Shown in pieces: positions 20,196 to 29,601 of a stretch of DNA of 64,000 nucleotides. Both the position numbers and the translations under genes were made by a program. The DNA comes from Undibacterium parvum (GTDB taxonomy: Bacteria; Pseudomonadota; Gammaproteobacteria; Burkholderiales; Burkholderiaceae_D), in assembly GCF_003955735.1 (NCBI RefSeq), contig NZ_CP034464.1:2046001-2110000 (forward strand), given 5' to 3'. The notes under the pieces are model-generated. The model ran no database searches and was not told the origin of the DNA. It saw only the letters and a list, made by a program, of their open reading frames with translations. How positions within the stretch are numbered: the first letter of the stretch is position 1; each line of letters begins with the position of its first letter.

Positions 20196-21227
20196 GCTAT
20201 GCCATTCTGCAACTAATGCGGCGATCAGTTCGCTCACCGTCAGATCGCGCACCTTGGCCACACCTTGGCCGGCCCAGAGTGACATCAGCTCGGTATTATT
20301 TGATTTGCCAGCCTGCGCGCGTATCCCGCTGGTCAAGGCATTTTGGATAGGATAAATCGGAATCTGTGCTTGCACCGCGGCCATCAAGTCCATAAATTTA
20401 TTATCCAGGCCGCGCGCCAGACGCCCGGAAATAGCACGGGTCTGGCGCGTGCTATCGGTCTTTGCATCGAATAAACGCTGCTTATACGCGGCACCGATAC
20501 CGGATTCTTTCACCGTCAGAAAAGCCGTACCCATTTGCACCGCTTGTGCTCCGGCCGCTAACGCCGCGGCAATCTGCCCACCATCCATAATCCCGCCTGC
20601 CAAGATCATCGGCAGCCTAATATGTGGCTGGCACTGCGCCAGCAAAGCCAGCGCACCCAAAGTCGATTCTTCTTGTGCCCCGATGAAGGTGCCGCGATGG
20701 CCGCCCGCCTCTACCCCTTGCAGGCACAGCGCATCGGCCCCCATGGCTTGCCAGACGATCGCCTCTGGCAAATTGGTGGCGGTACCGATCACCAGGATGC
20801 CAGCCGCATGCAGACGCTGGATCTGGCTGGCATGCAAGACGTCGAAGGTAAAACTGGCGACCGCAGGGCGGGCGATGATCAAGGCGTCGAGTTGCTCTTC
20901 AAAATCCTGGCTCCAGCGGGTCGGCGTCGGCAGCTCATCCATATTCAATTCAGCCAGTACCGGTTGCAGTAATAACTTGGCGGCCGCCACTGCCGCATAA
21001 TCAATTTGCGGCTTAGTCTGAACAAATAGATTGATGGCAAACGGCTTATCCGTCAGACGCCGGATATGTTCAGCCTGCTCTATGATTTCTAAAGGTGCCA
21101 ACAAGGGTGCCGCCAAACTGCCGAGACCACCCGCATTCGAGACCGCAGCCACCAGCTCAGGCGTCGTGATACCACCAGCCATAGGTGCTTGAATAATCGG
21201 GTACTGGCACAGAGAAAGGATCTTCAT
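20193..21227 (-). CDS. Nitronate monooxygenase (2-nitropropane dioxygenase family)
   Basis: FMN-dependent TIM-barrel enzyme, 344 residues. The N-terminus YPIIQAPMAGGITTPELVAA and the glycine motif VSNAGGLGSLAA start the barrel. GVEAGGHRG, ILAGGIMDGGQIAAALAAGA and AVQMGTAFL are the phosphate-binding signatures of NMO. It oxidises alkyl nitronates in known members; the natural substrate here is unknown. It is the last minus-strand gene before the strand switch at about 21.4 kb. Confidence 0.93.
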   Translation of the reverse strand: MKILSLCQYPIIQAPMAGGITTPELVAAVSNAGGLGSLAAPLLAPLEIIEQAEHIRRLTDKPFAINLFVQTKPQIDYAAVAAAKLLLQPVLAELNMDELPTPTRWSQDFEEQLDALIIARPAVASFTFDVLHASQIQRLHAAGILVIGTATNLPEAIVWQAMGADALCLQGVEAGGHRGTFIGAQEESTLGALALLAQCQPHIRLPMILAGGIMDGGQIAAALAAGAQAVQMGTAFLTVKESGIGAAYKQRLFDAKTDSTRQTRAISGRLARGLDNKFMDLMAAVQAQIPIYPIQNALTSGIRAQAGKSNNTELMSLWAGQGVAKVRDLTVSELIAALVAEWHS

Positions 21228-21631
21228 AATTAATATACTAGGGGTGAGTATGACGATTAAGAATTGAATTGCGCAATAACAATGTGCGCATTTGGTGCAT
21301 GACTACAGATACTCCCTTATTTTCTGATAAAAGTGTAAAAATATCTAGTTTCATCCGGATCAGAGTACCGCTTTAGCAAAACAGCTCCAGACTCTCATGC
21401 AGGAAACCTAAGCGAGTTATCCCAAGCTCATCATGCTTAGCTTCCCTTACACCAAACTGAACCAACATAAAACACCACAGAACGCCACCCTAAAGCCCCA
21501 AAAATCTGTGGTTTTCCTTCCCGCTTTGATAAATTTCGTAAAACCCAAAAATATTTGGCGCTATACTGAAATGATCAAAAGAAGATCTCAACAACTCTGC
21601 TTCAGCTTGCAAACCTTGCGAGGAGATTCAC
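21228..21631. other. Divergent intergenic region, no gene seen
   Basis: About 400 bp between the nitronate monooxygenase and chemoreceptor genes, which diverge. A 68-codon open frame at 21433-21639 has no Shine-Dalgarno sequence or recognisable features and overlaps the chemoreceptor start, so it is not called. AGGAGA precedes the chemoreceptor ATG. Promoters for both genes must lie here, but none could be picked out confidently. Confidence 0.5.
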
Positions 21632-23173
21632 ATGTTTAAAGACTTAACGATCAAAGCCCGGCTGATTTTTATGATTGCCATACTCTCGCTGATGGCAGTG
21701 CTGCTAGGCGGCTCAGGAATTTTTGGCCTCGCCAGTGTCAATGACTCACTCAAAACCGTTTATGACGATCGCTTAATAGCGATGGGGCAACTAGATCAAG
21801 TGATACGCATCATTAATCAGAATGAACTTATCCTGGCAAAATCTCTGAGCACGGACGCTAACCAGGTCGGCCAGGAAATGGATAGTATAGAAAAAAATAT
21901 ACTACTAGCTAGCAAAGTATGGGCCGAATACATGGCGACTTATCTCACCCCAGACGAAAAAAAAATCGCCCAAGAATTTGAAGCTGCAAGGAAAAATTTT
22001 GTCAGCGAAGGCCTAAGACCGGCGATGGCGGCGATGCGCGCGAATGACATTAAATTGGCCGGTGAAATTCTGCATACCAAGATGACCCCGCTCTACCAAA
22101 AAGTTCAAGACCCGCTCAATGCTTTGATTGCACTGCAACTCGATGAAGCTAAAAAGGAATATGAGCGGTCACAAAGTTTCTTTTCGAAATTCAGAATTTT
22201 TTCAATTAGCGCTATCGCCTTTGCTTTGATTTTTGGTGCACTGCTAGGTTATTGGCTAATCGCCAGCATCTCCAAACCACTCAGCTATGCCGTGAAAATT
22301 GCCCAAAATATCGCGCTTGGTGATCTGACTCAAAAAATCCAGGTTGAGTCACGTGATGAAACTGGCCACCTGCTAGAGGCGCTGGCCGACATGAATACCC
22401 ATCTGGTACAAACCGTCAGTGAAGTGCGCAACGGCACCGACACCATCGCTACCGCCTCCGCCCAGATTGCGGCTGGTAATCTGGATCTATCCTCACGCAC
22501 AGAGCAACAGGCTTCCAGCCTCGAAGAGACCGCTTCGGCCATGGAAGAACTCACCTCCACCGTCAAGCAAAACGCAGATAATGCTGGGCAAGCCAACCAG
22601 TTAGTGGTGGCCGCCAACGACTACGCAGTCCAAGGCCAGGCAGTCGTCAGTAAAGTCGTGCAGACCATGGGCTCAATCAAGGACAGCTCACGCAAGATCG
22701 TCGACATCATCGGTGTCATTGATGGCATTGCATTCCAGACCAATATTTTGGCCTTAAACGCGGCTGTAGAAGCCGCGCGCGCTGGCGAACAAGGGCGCGG
22801 TTTTGCGGTGGTCGCCAGCGAAGTGCGCAATCTGGCGCAACGCTCAGCCAGCGCCGCTAAAGAGATCAAGAGCTTAATCGATGATTCGGTCAGTAAAGTC
22901 GATGCCGGCAGTGGTCTGGTCGATAGCGCTGGCGCCACCATGAGCCAGATCGTGACTTCAGTCAAACAAGTGGCCGACATCATGAGCGAAATCGCCGCTG
23001 CCAGCCATGAACAAAGCGATGGCATTGAGCAAGTGAATCTGGCGGTAATGCAGATGGATGAAACCACACAACAAAATGCCGCATTGGTAGAGCAAGCTGC
23101 AGCAGCAGCAGCCAGTATGCAAAATCAGGCTGCCAATTTAGCCGAGACTGTGAGCGTCTTCAAATTGTCCTAG
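21632..23173 (+). CDS. Methyl-accepting chemotaxis protein
   Basis: Membrane chemoreceptor, 513 residues. A transmembrane helix at about residues 10-32 is followed by a periplasmic four-helix-bundle domain (about 33-185, MCP_1/Tar-like), a second transmembrane helix (about 190-212), a HAMP domain (about 213-268) and a signalling domain. The kinase-contact tip contains [20 protein letters not shown] and [20 protein letters not shown]. The methylation helices include the Gln/Glu-rich [20 protein letters not shown]. There is no C-terminal CheR/CheB pentapeptide (it ends SVFKLS). The ligand is unknown. The ATG follows AGGAGA. Confidence 0.97.
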   Translation: MFKDLTIKARLIFMIAILSLMAVLLGGSGIFGLASVNDSLKTVYDDRLIAMGQLDQVIRIINQNELILAKSLSTDANQVGQEMDSIEKNILLASKVWAEYMATYLTPDEKKIAQEFEAARKNFVSEGLRPAMAAMRANDIKLAGEILHTKMTPLYQKVQDPLNALIALQLDEAKKEYERSQSFFSKFRIFSISAIAFALIFGALLGYWLIASISKPLSYAVKIAQNIALGDLTQKIQVESRDETGHLLEALADMNTHLVQTVSEVRNGTDTIATASAQIAAGNLDLSSRTEQQASSLEETASAMEELTSTVKQNADNAGQANQLVVAANDYAVQGQAVVSKVVQTMGSIKDSSRKIVDIIGVIDGIAFQTNILALNAAVEAARAGEQGRGFAVVASEVRNLAQRSASAAKEIKSLIDDSVSKVDAGSGLVDSAGATMSQIVTSVKQVADIMSEIAAASHEQSDGIEQVNLAVMQMDETTQQNAALVEQAAAAAASMQNQAANLAETVSVFKLS

Positions 23174-23281
23174 TATCTAAGCGCCCCGCATCCGCCTACT
23201 AGCCTAGTGCAGGCTAGAAATTCTGTGCACCGCTGAAATCGCGGTACACTGCTCATTTTTAATCTAAAAGCTCTACCTCGC

Positions 23282-24016
23282 ATGTTCAAGACCATCCTTG
23301 CCCCCTCCCTACTCTGCATGTGCAGCGCGATTCCCGCCGTGGCGCATGCCGAAAGCATCAAGTTAGTGATACAGGAATACACACCGTTTACGCATACCAA
23401 TCCAAAAACAGCGCAAATTGTAGGGGTATTGAGCGAGAAAATTCAAGAAATTATGAGGCGTGCTGGTGAAACCACTAGCATCAAGAGCACCTCGCTGGCA
23501 CGCGCTTTACAGGCCACTCAAAACGAAGAAAATACCTGCATGATAGGGCTGCGCCGCACGCCCGAACGCGAATCATCTTTCAAATGGGTAGGTCCCTTGA
23601 TTTTTGATGATTGGGTGCTGTACAGCAAAAAAGATAGTCTGGTAAAACTCAAAAATTTTGAAGATGCCAAGCCGTATCGAATAGGTTCGTATAAAAACGC
23701 GGCGACCGGTTTGCAACTCACAGAGCAAGGCTACAAGATAGAATTCGCCAACGAGGATGAAGAAAACCCGCGTTTATTAGTCAATAATCGTATCGATTTT
23801 TGGGTAGTCTCAGAGTTGCATGGTATGTATATGGCGCAACAACAAGGCTATTGGAAAGAGATGCAAAAAGCAGTCAAATACAAGACCATAGAGTTATATA
23901 TGCTGTGTCATCCTTCCATGGAAAAAAGCCGTATTGCTCTATTTAATCGCTATAACAAAGAACTAGAAAGTGATGGCACGATGGAAAAAATTTCCCACAA
24001 ATATGGAGTCCGCTGA
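23282..24016 (+). CDS. Orphan periplasmic substrate-binding-like protein
   Basis: A 244-residue protein with a signal peptide (about residues 1-23, ending AVAHAES) and a type II periplasmic binding fold (SBP_bac_3-like). The motif VIQEYTPFTHTNPKTAQIVG is the usual first strand and ligand loop. No permease or ATPase gene is nearby, so it may feed a distant transporter or act as a sensory ligand binder. The chemoreceptor gene immediately upstream is on the same strand. The stop overlaps the start of the next small gene (TGATGG). Confidence 0.85.
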   Translation: MFKTILAPSLLCMCSAIPAVAHAESIKLVIQEYTPFTHTNPKTAQIVGVLSEKIQEIMRRAGETTSIKSTSLARALQATQNEENTCMIGLRRTPERESSFKWVGPLIFDDWVLYSKKDSLVKLKNFEDAKPYRIGSYKNAATGLQLTEQGYKIEFANEDEENPRLLVNNRIDFWVVSELHGMYMAQQQGYWKEMQKAVKYKTIELYMLCHPSMEKSRIALFNRYNKELESDGTMEKISHKYGVR

Positions 24017-24288
24017 TGGCGCGCTCGACCAAGGCTAGTAATGCGGTGTTACGGCTAAATCAACGTAGTGCGCAGGCAGCGTATTCCATGGTCACGACCT
24101 CGGACGGCCATTTCTATTTGGTGCTGGCGAATGGCGAAGAAAGTAGCGTTAAACTCAATGAGCCGCTGGAGATCGATGCCTTCGTTAGCTTCGTCAACGG
24201 CGTGAGTAAGCAAGCCCCAAAAAAAGCCAGTAAGTTTGATTTAGCCTTCGAAGAAAAATTACAGCGCTCGGGTAAGAAAGCCGAATAG
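24016..24288 (+). CDS. Conserved-looking small protein of unknown function
   Basis: A 90-residue basic protein that I do not recognise. Its ATG overlaps the stop of the upstream binding-protein gene by one base, which supports it being real. It has no signal peptide or membrane segment. The middle (TSDGHFYLVLANGEESSVKL) looks like a short beta-hairpin unit; both ends are rich in Lys, Ser and Ala. Confidence 0.6.
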   Translation: MARSTKASNAVLRLNQRSAQAAYSMVTTSDGHFYLVLANGEESSVKLNEPLEIDAFVSFVNGVSKQAPKKASKFDLAFEEKLQRSGKKAE

Positions 24289-24348
24289 TCCATTTTTTAT
24301 ACGATGCGCTATGATGGCGCTCCTTCACCTTCTTTTAGAGAGTTTTGA

Positions 24349-24798
24349 ATGAAATCACCTTTGTTTATTTTGGCCCTAGGCATGAGCCTGGTGTTTCCAG
24401 TCACTTACAGCATTGCAGATGACAGCGCCAATGGCATCGCGCTGATCGCAGCACCGTCAGCCTTGCAAAAAATAGATAGCAAAGTCGGTAGCGGTAAAGA
24501 AGCCGTGGCCGGCAATACAGTCGCAGTCCATTACAGCGGTTGGTTGTTTGATGAAAAAGCAGCTAATCAACATGGTAAGGCCTTCGATAGCTCGGTAGGA
24601 CGCGGCCCGTTTGAATTCCCCTTGGGCGCTGGGCGCGTCATTAAGGGTTGGGATCAAGGCGTAGCCGGTATGAAAGTAGGCGGCAAACGTACCCTGATTA
24701 TCCCCGCCGAATTAGGCTATGGCGCACGCGGTGCAGGTGGTGTGATACCGCCAAATGCCAAGTTGATTTTTGATGTTGAATTATTGGACGTCAAGTAA
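24349..24798 (+). CDS. FKBP-type peptidyl-prolyl cis-trans isomerase, exported
   Basis: A 149-residue protein with an N-terminal signal peptide (about residues 1-24) and one FKBP domain. AVHYSGWLFD, KAFDSSVGRGPFEFPLGAGR, VIKGWDQGVAGMKVGGKRTL and PAELGYGARGAGGVIPPNA are the complete active-site signatures. It is expected to act in periplasmic protein folding. The next gene starts directly at its stop codon. Confidence 0.95.
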   Translation: MKSPLFILALGMSLVFPVTYSIADDSANGIALIAAPSALQKIDSKVGSGKEAVAGNTVAVHYSGWLFDEKAANQHGKAFDSSVGRGPFEFPLGAGRVIKGWDQGVAGMKVGGKRTLIIPAELGYGARGAGGVIPPNAKLIFDVELLDVK

Positions 24799-25329
24799 TT
24801 GTCTATAGAATTAATTTATCTAAAAGCTTATCCTGAGCCTTTACAGGCGCAGGTTAAGCAGCTCATAGAGAGCCAAAAACTGGGCGCTGTTTTGCTCAAA
24901 AAATATGCCAAATCGCATGAAATACGTACCGATAAAGCCCTGTATCAGTATGTGCAAGAGATCAAGAATACCTATCTGCGCAATGGCGAACAAATCAGTA
25001 AAATCGTCTACGATAATAAACTGCACGTAATCCGCAATGCGCTCGGCACCCACACCTATGTTTCTCGGATCCAAGGCAATAAGCTCAAATCCAAACATGA
25101 AATTCGTATCGCCAGCCTGTTTAAGCAAGTACCGGAAGAATTTCTTAAAATGATAGTCGTGCACGAACTGGCGCATCTGAAAGAGAAAGAACACGACAAG
25201 GCCTTCTATAAACTATGCAGTTATATGGAGCCCAACTATCATCAATACGAGTTGGATCTGCGCCTGTATTTAACCCAGGTTGATATTTTTGGCGACGCAC
25301 TCTGGAGCAAAGACCAAGCCACGATGTAG
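24799..25329 (+). CDS. YgjP-like zinc metalloprotease-fold protein (TTG start)
   Basis: A 176-residue cytoplasmic protein with the zinc motif VVHELAHLKEKEHDKAF followed by YMEPNYHQYE, as in the YgjP/WLM-like (DUF45, M48-related) family. The in-frame start is a TTG directly after the TAA of the FKBP gene; no better ATG is available before the conserved region. That suggests translational coupling. The biochemical role of the family is not settled (a proteolytic activity or a UTP-related activity have been proposed). Confidence 0.8.
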   Translation: MSIELIYLKAYPEPLQAQVKQLIESQKLGAVLLKKYAKSHEIRTDKALYQYVQEIKNTYLRNGEQISKIVYDNKLHVIRNALGTHTYVSRIQGNKLKSKHEIRIASLFKQVPEEFLKMIVVHELAHLKEKEHDKAFYKLCSYMEPNYHQYELDLRLYLTQVDIFGDALWSKDQATM

Positions 25330-25424
25330 TTTTTTTGTTGGTTTTTTTATCCTTTTTTAGCCGCTGTATGATGCGCAGTATGCGCTGAGTTACACTAAGC
25401 TTTTACGCTTAATGGCTGCGCATC

Positions 25425-26894
25425 ATGTCCTATCTCATGGCCCTCGATCAGGGCACTTCCAGTTCCCGCAGCATCATCTTTGACTTGCACGGCAACATCG
25501 TCGCATCGGCTCAACAAGAATTTCGACAAATTTTTCCGCAACCAGGCTGGGTAGAGCATGACGCCATGGAAATCTGGCAAAGCCAACTCGCCACCAGCAA
25601 CGCAGTACTTGCAAAATCAGCGATAAGTGCGAGCCAAATCGCAGCCATCGGTATCACCAATCAACGCGAAACCACCGTGGTCTGGAATCGCAAGACCGGC
25701 ATACCGATTAATAACGCCATCGTCTGGCAAGACCGCCGCACCGCGGCTTACTGTGAACAATTACATGCGCTCGGCCATGCTAAGCTTATAGAACAAAAAA
25801 CCGGACTGATACTCGACCCTTACTTTTCTGCGACTAAGCTGAAATGGATACTCGATCATGTGCCAGATGCGCGCGCACTAGCCGAACGCGGCGAACTGGC
25901 CTTTGGAACGGTAGACACTTGGCTGGCATGGCAACTCAGTGAGGGACGCCTGCATGTCAGCGATGTCAGCAATGCCTCGCGCACTATGCTGTGGAATATC
26001 CATCTAGCTTGCTGGGATGAGGAATTACTCGCCTTATTTCAAATTCCTAAAGCCATGCTGCCCGAGGTTCATCCCTCCAGTCACCGTTTTGGCGAAACCA
26101 AACTATTCGGTACCGCGATTCCTTTAGCGGGCATTGCTGGCGATCAGCAAGCTGCCCTATTTGGGCAAGCCTGCTTTAAACCCGGTATGGCAAAAAATAC
26201 CTATGGCACTGGCTGCTTCATGCTGCTGCATACCGGTACCCAGTGTGCCAGCTCTAACAATGGCTTAATCAGCACGGCCGCCTGCCAGATCGACCAGCAC
26301 GCCCAATATGCGCTAGAGGGTAGTGTCTTCATAGGCGGGGCGGTGGTGCAATGGTTGCGTGATGGCTTGAAAGCGATACAAAACTCTACCGATGTCGAAG
26401 ACATGGCCGCCAGCGTGCCAGATTCTGGCGGTGTGGTGTTTGTCCCCTCATTTACCGGCCTGGGAGCACCTTACTGGGTACCATCGGCCAAGGGCGCGAT
26501 ACTCGGGCTGACACGCGGCAGCACAGTGGCACACATAGCGCGCGCGGCACTAGAATCGATCGCCTTCCAAAGCACCGCCTTATTGCAAGCAATGAACCGC
26601 GACGCCGCCACCCCGATTACCGAATTAAGGGTAGATGGTGGGGCTTCGGCGAATAATTTATTACTGCAATTTCAGGCAAATCTATTAGGTATCCCAGTAC
26701 TTCGCCCTAAAGTCACCGAGACCACAGCTCTCGGTGCTGCCTATCTGGCTGGATTGGCGGTAGGGGTCTACCAAAGTCTGGAAGAATGTGCCCAACAATG
26801 GCAGGAAGAAAGGCGTTTTCTGCCGACCATGAGTCGCGACCAAGCATTAGGTTTGATGCAAGAATGGGAAATAGCGGTAGGTCGGGTACGTTAA
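25425..26894 (+). CDS. glpK: Glycerol kinase
   Basis: FGGY-family kinase that phosphorylates glycerol to sn-glycerol-3-phosphate. The 489 residues match GlpK. Motifs: [17 protein letters not shown] (phosphate 1), [17 protein letters not shown] and IVWQDRRT (glycerol binding). [17 protein letters not shown] is the second FGGY region, and [12 protein letters not shown] and [16 protein letters not shown] also fit. No glpF or glpD lies next to it. There is no strong Shine-Dalgarno sequence before the ATG. Confidence 0.97.
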   Translation: MSYLMALDQGTSSSRSIIFDLHGNIVASAQQEFRQIFPQPGWVEHDAMEIWQSQLATSNAVLAKSAISASQIAAIGITNQRETTVVWNRKTGIPINNAIVWQDRRTAAYCEQLHALGHAKLIEQKTGLILDPYFSATKLKWILDHVPDARALAERGELAFGTVDTWLAWQLSEGRLHVSDVSNASRTMLWNIHLACWDEELLALFQIPKAMLPEVHPSSHRFGETKLFGTAIPLAGIAGDQQAALFGQACFKPGMAKNTYGTGCFMLLHTGTQCASSNNGLISTAACQIDQHAQYALEGSVFIGGAVVQWLRDGLKAIQNSTDVEDMAASVPDSGGVVFVPSFTGLGAPYWVPSAKGAILGLTRGSTVAHIARAALESIAFQSTALLQAMNRDAATPITELRVDGGASANNLLLQFQANLLGIPVLRPKVTETTALGAAYLAGLAVGVYQSLEECAQQWQEERRFLPTMSRDQALGLMQEWEIAVGRVR

Positions 26895-26946
26895 GCAACA
26901 GTAAATTCAAATTAATTTCTATCGTCCTTTTTTCTGAAAGCGCATC

Positions 26947-27477
26947 ATGAAAATCCTGAAATGGCTAATCGGCAGTCTACTCGTGCTAGTTACTCTCATT
27001 ATCGCGGTCGCCCTAGTATTACCAAATGAGTACGCAGTAGAACGTAGCGTCGTGATTAATGCGCCCGCCGAGAAAATTTACCCTTTAATCGCCACCCCCA
27101 AGGAATGGAAAAATTGGTCAGTCTGGAATCAACGCGATCCTGCCATGCAGATGAGCTATACCGGCCCCGATTCTGGGAATGACGCCGCCTGGGAATGGCA
27201 AAGCAAGAGCCAGGGCAACGGTGGTATGAAATTTACCGATGCTAAGCCGCCCAAAAAAATTAGCTACCAGCTGCACTTCGAAGGCATGGGAAAACCCTCA
27301 GTAGGAAGCTTCAGCTTAGAAAACCAAGGTAACGCCACCAAGCTAACTTGGTCTATGCAAGGTAGCTCAGAAGGTAATCTAATGATGAAACTGTTCGCCC
27401 CATTTATGGACAAAATACTGGGACCTGATTTTGAGGCTGGCTTAAATGGGCTTAAGAAAATTGTAGAACAATCCTAG
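26947..27477 (+). CDS. SRPBCC family protein (polyketide cyclase/START-like)
   Basis: A 176-residue protein with one N-terminal transmembrane helix (about residues 5-24) and an SRPBCC helix-grip domain. AVERSVVINAPAEKIYPLIA is the characteristic first strand and helix, and WSVWNQRDPAMQMSYTGPD follows. Such proteins bind hydrophobic ligands, but the ligand is unknown. There is no visible link to the neighbouring glpK. Confidence 0.85.
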   Translation: MKILKWLIGSLLVLVTLIIAVALVLPNEYAVERSVVINAPAEKIYPLIATPKEWKNWSVWNQRDPAMQMSYTGPDSGNDAAWEWQSKSQGNGGMKFTDAKPPKKISYQLHFEGMGKPSVGSFSLENQGNATKLTWSMQGSSEGNLMMKLFAPFMDKILGPDFEAGLNGLKKIVEQS

Positions 27478-27637
27478 AAATTAATTAATTTTTTGACACT
27501 TAGTAGCAATCCCGTGAGTAATATAAAAGTAGTTTTTTAAAAAAATTAAAGTTATTACAAAAAATTACAATAATTGTATTTAATTATTTATTTAACACTG
27601 TAATAATTTACGCTATTTAATTTTCTTAAGATAAACA

Positions 27638-28174
27638 ATGAAACTAAAATCACTTTTGACAAGCACATTGCTCGCACTGTCCGCCATCAGCGCTTCTTTC
27701 CCTGCTATGGCGGAACTCAAACTTGAAACTGACGTACGGGGCAATTATATTCGGGAGACTGGCCATTTCGACGCAGTCAGAAATGGTACAGATTTTTACC
27801 ATGCAGATACATTATTAGCATCAACTGATGGTGCTGCATTCAATCTAGGAACACTTAGTTTTAATCTGTGGAAAACATGGGAAAGTTACAACTATGCTTA
27901 CGCTACTGGTTACTTTAATGGCGTAGAGGTTTTTAAACAAACATTGGATTTTACTCAAGTAGTTCCTGATGGGTACAACCACTACCGTAATATCGCGATC
28001 AATCCAAGCTCAGTCAATTTAGTTATATTTAACGCCGATGGTTTTAGCGACGGTGCTAATTTATCTATCGTCAACTTCACACCGCCGGTACCAGAGCCAG
28101 AAACTTACGCAATGTTATTGGTAGGCTTAGGTCTAATTGCTAGCGTAGCTGGTAAGCGTAAGCAACAAAGTTAA
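27638..28174 (+). CDS. PEP-CTERM sorting-domain protein
   Basis: A 178-residue exported protein. A signal peptide at about residues 1-25 ends with PAMAE, then comes a beta-rich domain of about 120 residues. The C-terminus has VPEPETYAMLLVGLGL, a hydrophobic helix and a basic tail (GKRKQQS), the exosortase recognition signal. It should be cut and anchored by an EpsH-type exosortase encoded elsewhere and is probably associated with the extracellular matrix. The N-terminal domain was not recognised. The upstream 160 bp are very AT-rich. Confidence 0.92.
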   Translation: MKLKSLLTSTLLALSAISASFPAMAELKLETDVRGNYIRETGHFDAVRNGTDFYHADTLLASTDGAAFNLGTLSFNLWKTWESYNYAYATGYFNGVEVFKQTLDFTQVVPDGYNHYRNIAINPSSVNLVIFNADGFSDGANLSIVNFTPPVPEPETYAMLLVGLGLIASVAGKRKQQS

Positions 28175-28197
28175 ACCAAAATAGTCGCAAAAACGTC

Positions 28198-28221
28198 AGG
28201 GAGCTTAGGCTCCCTTTTTTT
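28198..28221 (+). terminator. Rho-independent terminator of the PEP-CTERM gene
   Basis: Stem AGGGAGC (28198-28204) / GCTCCCT (28209-28215) with a four-base loop and a run of seven T, 24 bp after the stop codon. Confidence 0.92.
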
Positions 28222-28269
28222 GCATCTACTTCAAAGTCGCGCTGATTCTATACGCAATCACTGTGGTCA

Positions 28270-28324
28270 TTTCATCAAAGTTTCATTCAATTGTCACAAG
28301 CTTGTCACTTGCATCCCCTACTCT
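28270..28324 (+). promoter_or_regulatory. PHO-box-like promoter of the btaA-like gene
   Basis: TTGTCAC, four bases, TTGTCAC at 28291-28308 is the canonical 7-4-7 layout of a PhoB box (direct repeats with 11-bp period). A weaker unit, TTTCATC-N4-TTTCATT, lies just upstream at 28270-28287. TACTCT at 28319-28324, ten bases beyond the second repeat, is placed like the -10 of PhoB-activated promoters, which lack a normal -35. The start codon at 28369 follows. Layout is seen in the sequence; PhoB control is inferred. Confidence 0.75.
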
Positions 28325-28368
28325 ACTTCCAGCAAAGCCCAGAAGTAGTGACCTACATGGAGAGCACG

Positions 28369-29601
28369 ATGACTAGCAAAACCTTAATCGACGATGCAGT
28401 ATTTAACTCTAGTACCTTAGGCAGTAAGGGCTTTGCAGATAGACTATTTGCCCATTGGTTCAGCCGCCTGGTGTATGCCCAAATATGGGAAGATCCGCAA
28501 TCCGATATCGACGCGCTGCAACTCAAACCAGGTGCGAATATCCTGACTATTTCTTCGGGCGGTTGTAATGCCCTAGCCTACTTATCCACAGATCCGGCTG
28601 CGGTGCACGCAGTCGACTTAAACGGCGCGCATCTGGCCATGCTGGAGATGAAAAAACAGGCGATTAAGCATTTGCCTGATTATGATTCGGTATTGCATTT
28701 TTTAGGTAACGCCAGCCAGACCGATAATATCAAACGCTATCAACGTCACATACGCCCACATTTATCGCAAGACGCCAGCGATTTTTGGGAAAGCCGCTCG
28801 ATATTGGGAAAATTTGGCAAGCCACGCTTTCACTATTTTAGTAAAAATGCCTATCAACATGGCCTATTAGGTGATTTTATTGGCTTCGCGCACGGGCTAG
28901 TAAAACTAATGGGTGGCGACCTAAAAAAACTCGCTACCGCCCGGAATATGGAAGAGCAAGCCTCCCTATTTGAAAAGTACCTGGCCCCGGTATTTGAGAA
29001 TAAACTATTTCAATTTCTAGCTAGACAACCTATCGCTTTGTATAGCTTAGGTATTCCGCCGTCTCAATTCGCAGCTTTAAAACACGACGCAAAACAGGGA
29101 TTGCCGAACCTATTCAAGGAACGCATGCGCCATTTGGCTTGCGACTTTCCTTTAGATCAAAACTGCTTCGCCCATCAAGCCTTCGCCCGTTGCTACGACA
29201 CGAATACCCAAACCGCTTTACCGATGTATCTACAAAAACGCTATTTTTCTTCGCTGCGAACTAACATCGATAGAATTTATCCACACCACACCAATCTTAC
29301 CGATTTCCTGCGTCAGCAACCCCGCGCCTCGATGGATGCCTATCTATTTTTAGATGCACAAGACTGGATGGATCAACAGCAATTGACAGAGCTATGGGAG
29401 CAGGTAACCCGTACCGCAGCACCACAGGCCAAAGTCGTGTTTCGCACTGGCGGTAGTGAATCTCCATTAGAAAATATGCTGCCTCCACAGCTTTTATCAG
29501 CATGGACTACAGACACAGCACATAATCGCAAACTGTATGCGACTGACCGCTCTGCGATCTACGGTGGCATGCATCTTTACATCAAAAACGAAATTCTTTG
29601 A
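28369..29601 (+). CDS. btaA: BtaA-like (DUF3419) 3-amino-3-carboxypropyl transferase
   Basis: A 410-residue homologue of BtaA, the enzyme that transfers the 3-amino-3-carboxypropyl group of SAM to diacylglycerol to give diacylglyceryl-homoserine, first step of betaine lipid synthesis. Support: FAHWFSRLVYAQIWEDPQSD near the N-terminus, the SAM loop LTISSGGCNALAYLSTDPAA with AVDLNGAHLAMLEMK, and the C-terminal FRTGGSES. The ATG at 28369 is preferred because GGAGAG precedes it; 28357 is possible. A PHO-box-like promoter lies 60 bp upstream. BtaB, the N-methyltransferase normally next to it, is absent; a GNAT-like gene takes that place. Confidence 0.85.
   Translation: MTSKTLIDDAVFNSSTLGSKGFADRLFAHWFSRLVYAQIWEDPQSDIDALQLKPGANILTISSGGCNALAYLSTDPAAVHAVDLNGAHLAMLEMKKQAIKHLPDYDSVLHFLGNASQTDNIKRYQRHIRPHLSQDASDFWESRSILGKFGKPRFHYFSKNAYQHGLLGDFIGFAHGLVKLMGGDLKKLATARNMEEQASLFEKYLAPVFENKLFQFLARQPIALYSLGIPPSQFAALKHDAKQGLPNLFKERMRHLACDFPLDQNCFAHQAFARCYDTNTQTALPMYLQKRYFSSLRTNIDRIYPHHTNLTDFLRQQPRASMDAYLFLDAQDWMDQQQLTELWEQVTRTAAPQAKVVFRTGGSESPLENMLPPQLLSAWTTDTAHNRKLYATDRSAIYGGMHLYIKNEIL

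Noticed and set aside
21433..21639. 68-codon open frame before the chemoreceptor gene
   Set aside because: No ribosome-binding site or recognisable features; it overlaps the real start and looks like random open frame.
25330..25424. T-rich stretch after the YgjP-like gene as a terminator
   Set aside because: Runs of T are present but no stable stem precedes them.
28583..29285. TTATCCACA twice inside the btaA-like gene
   Set aside because: They lie within conserved coding sequence and show none of the spacing seen in the non-coding arrays; treated as chance. The same holds for the ones inside the HD-GYP gene (about 57132) and putA (about 61251).
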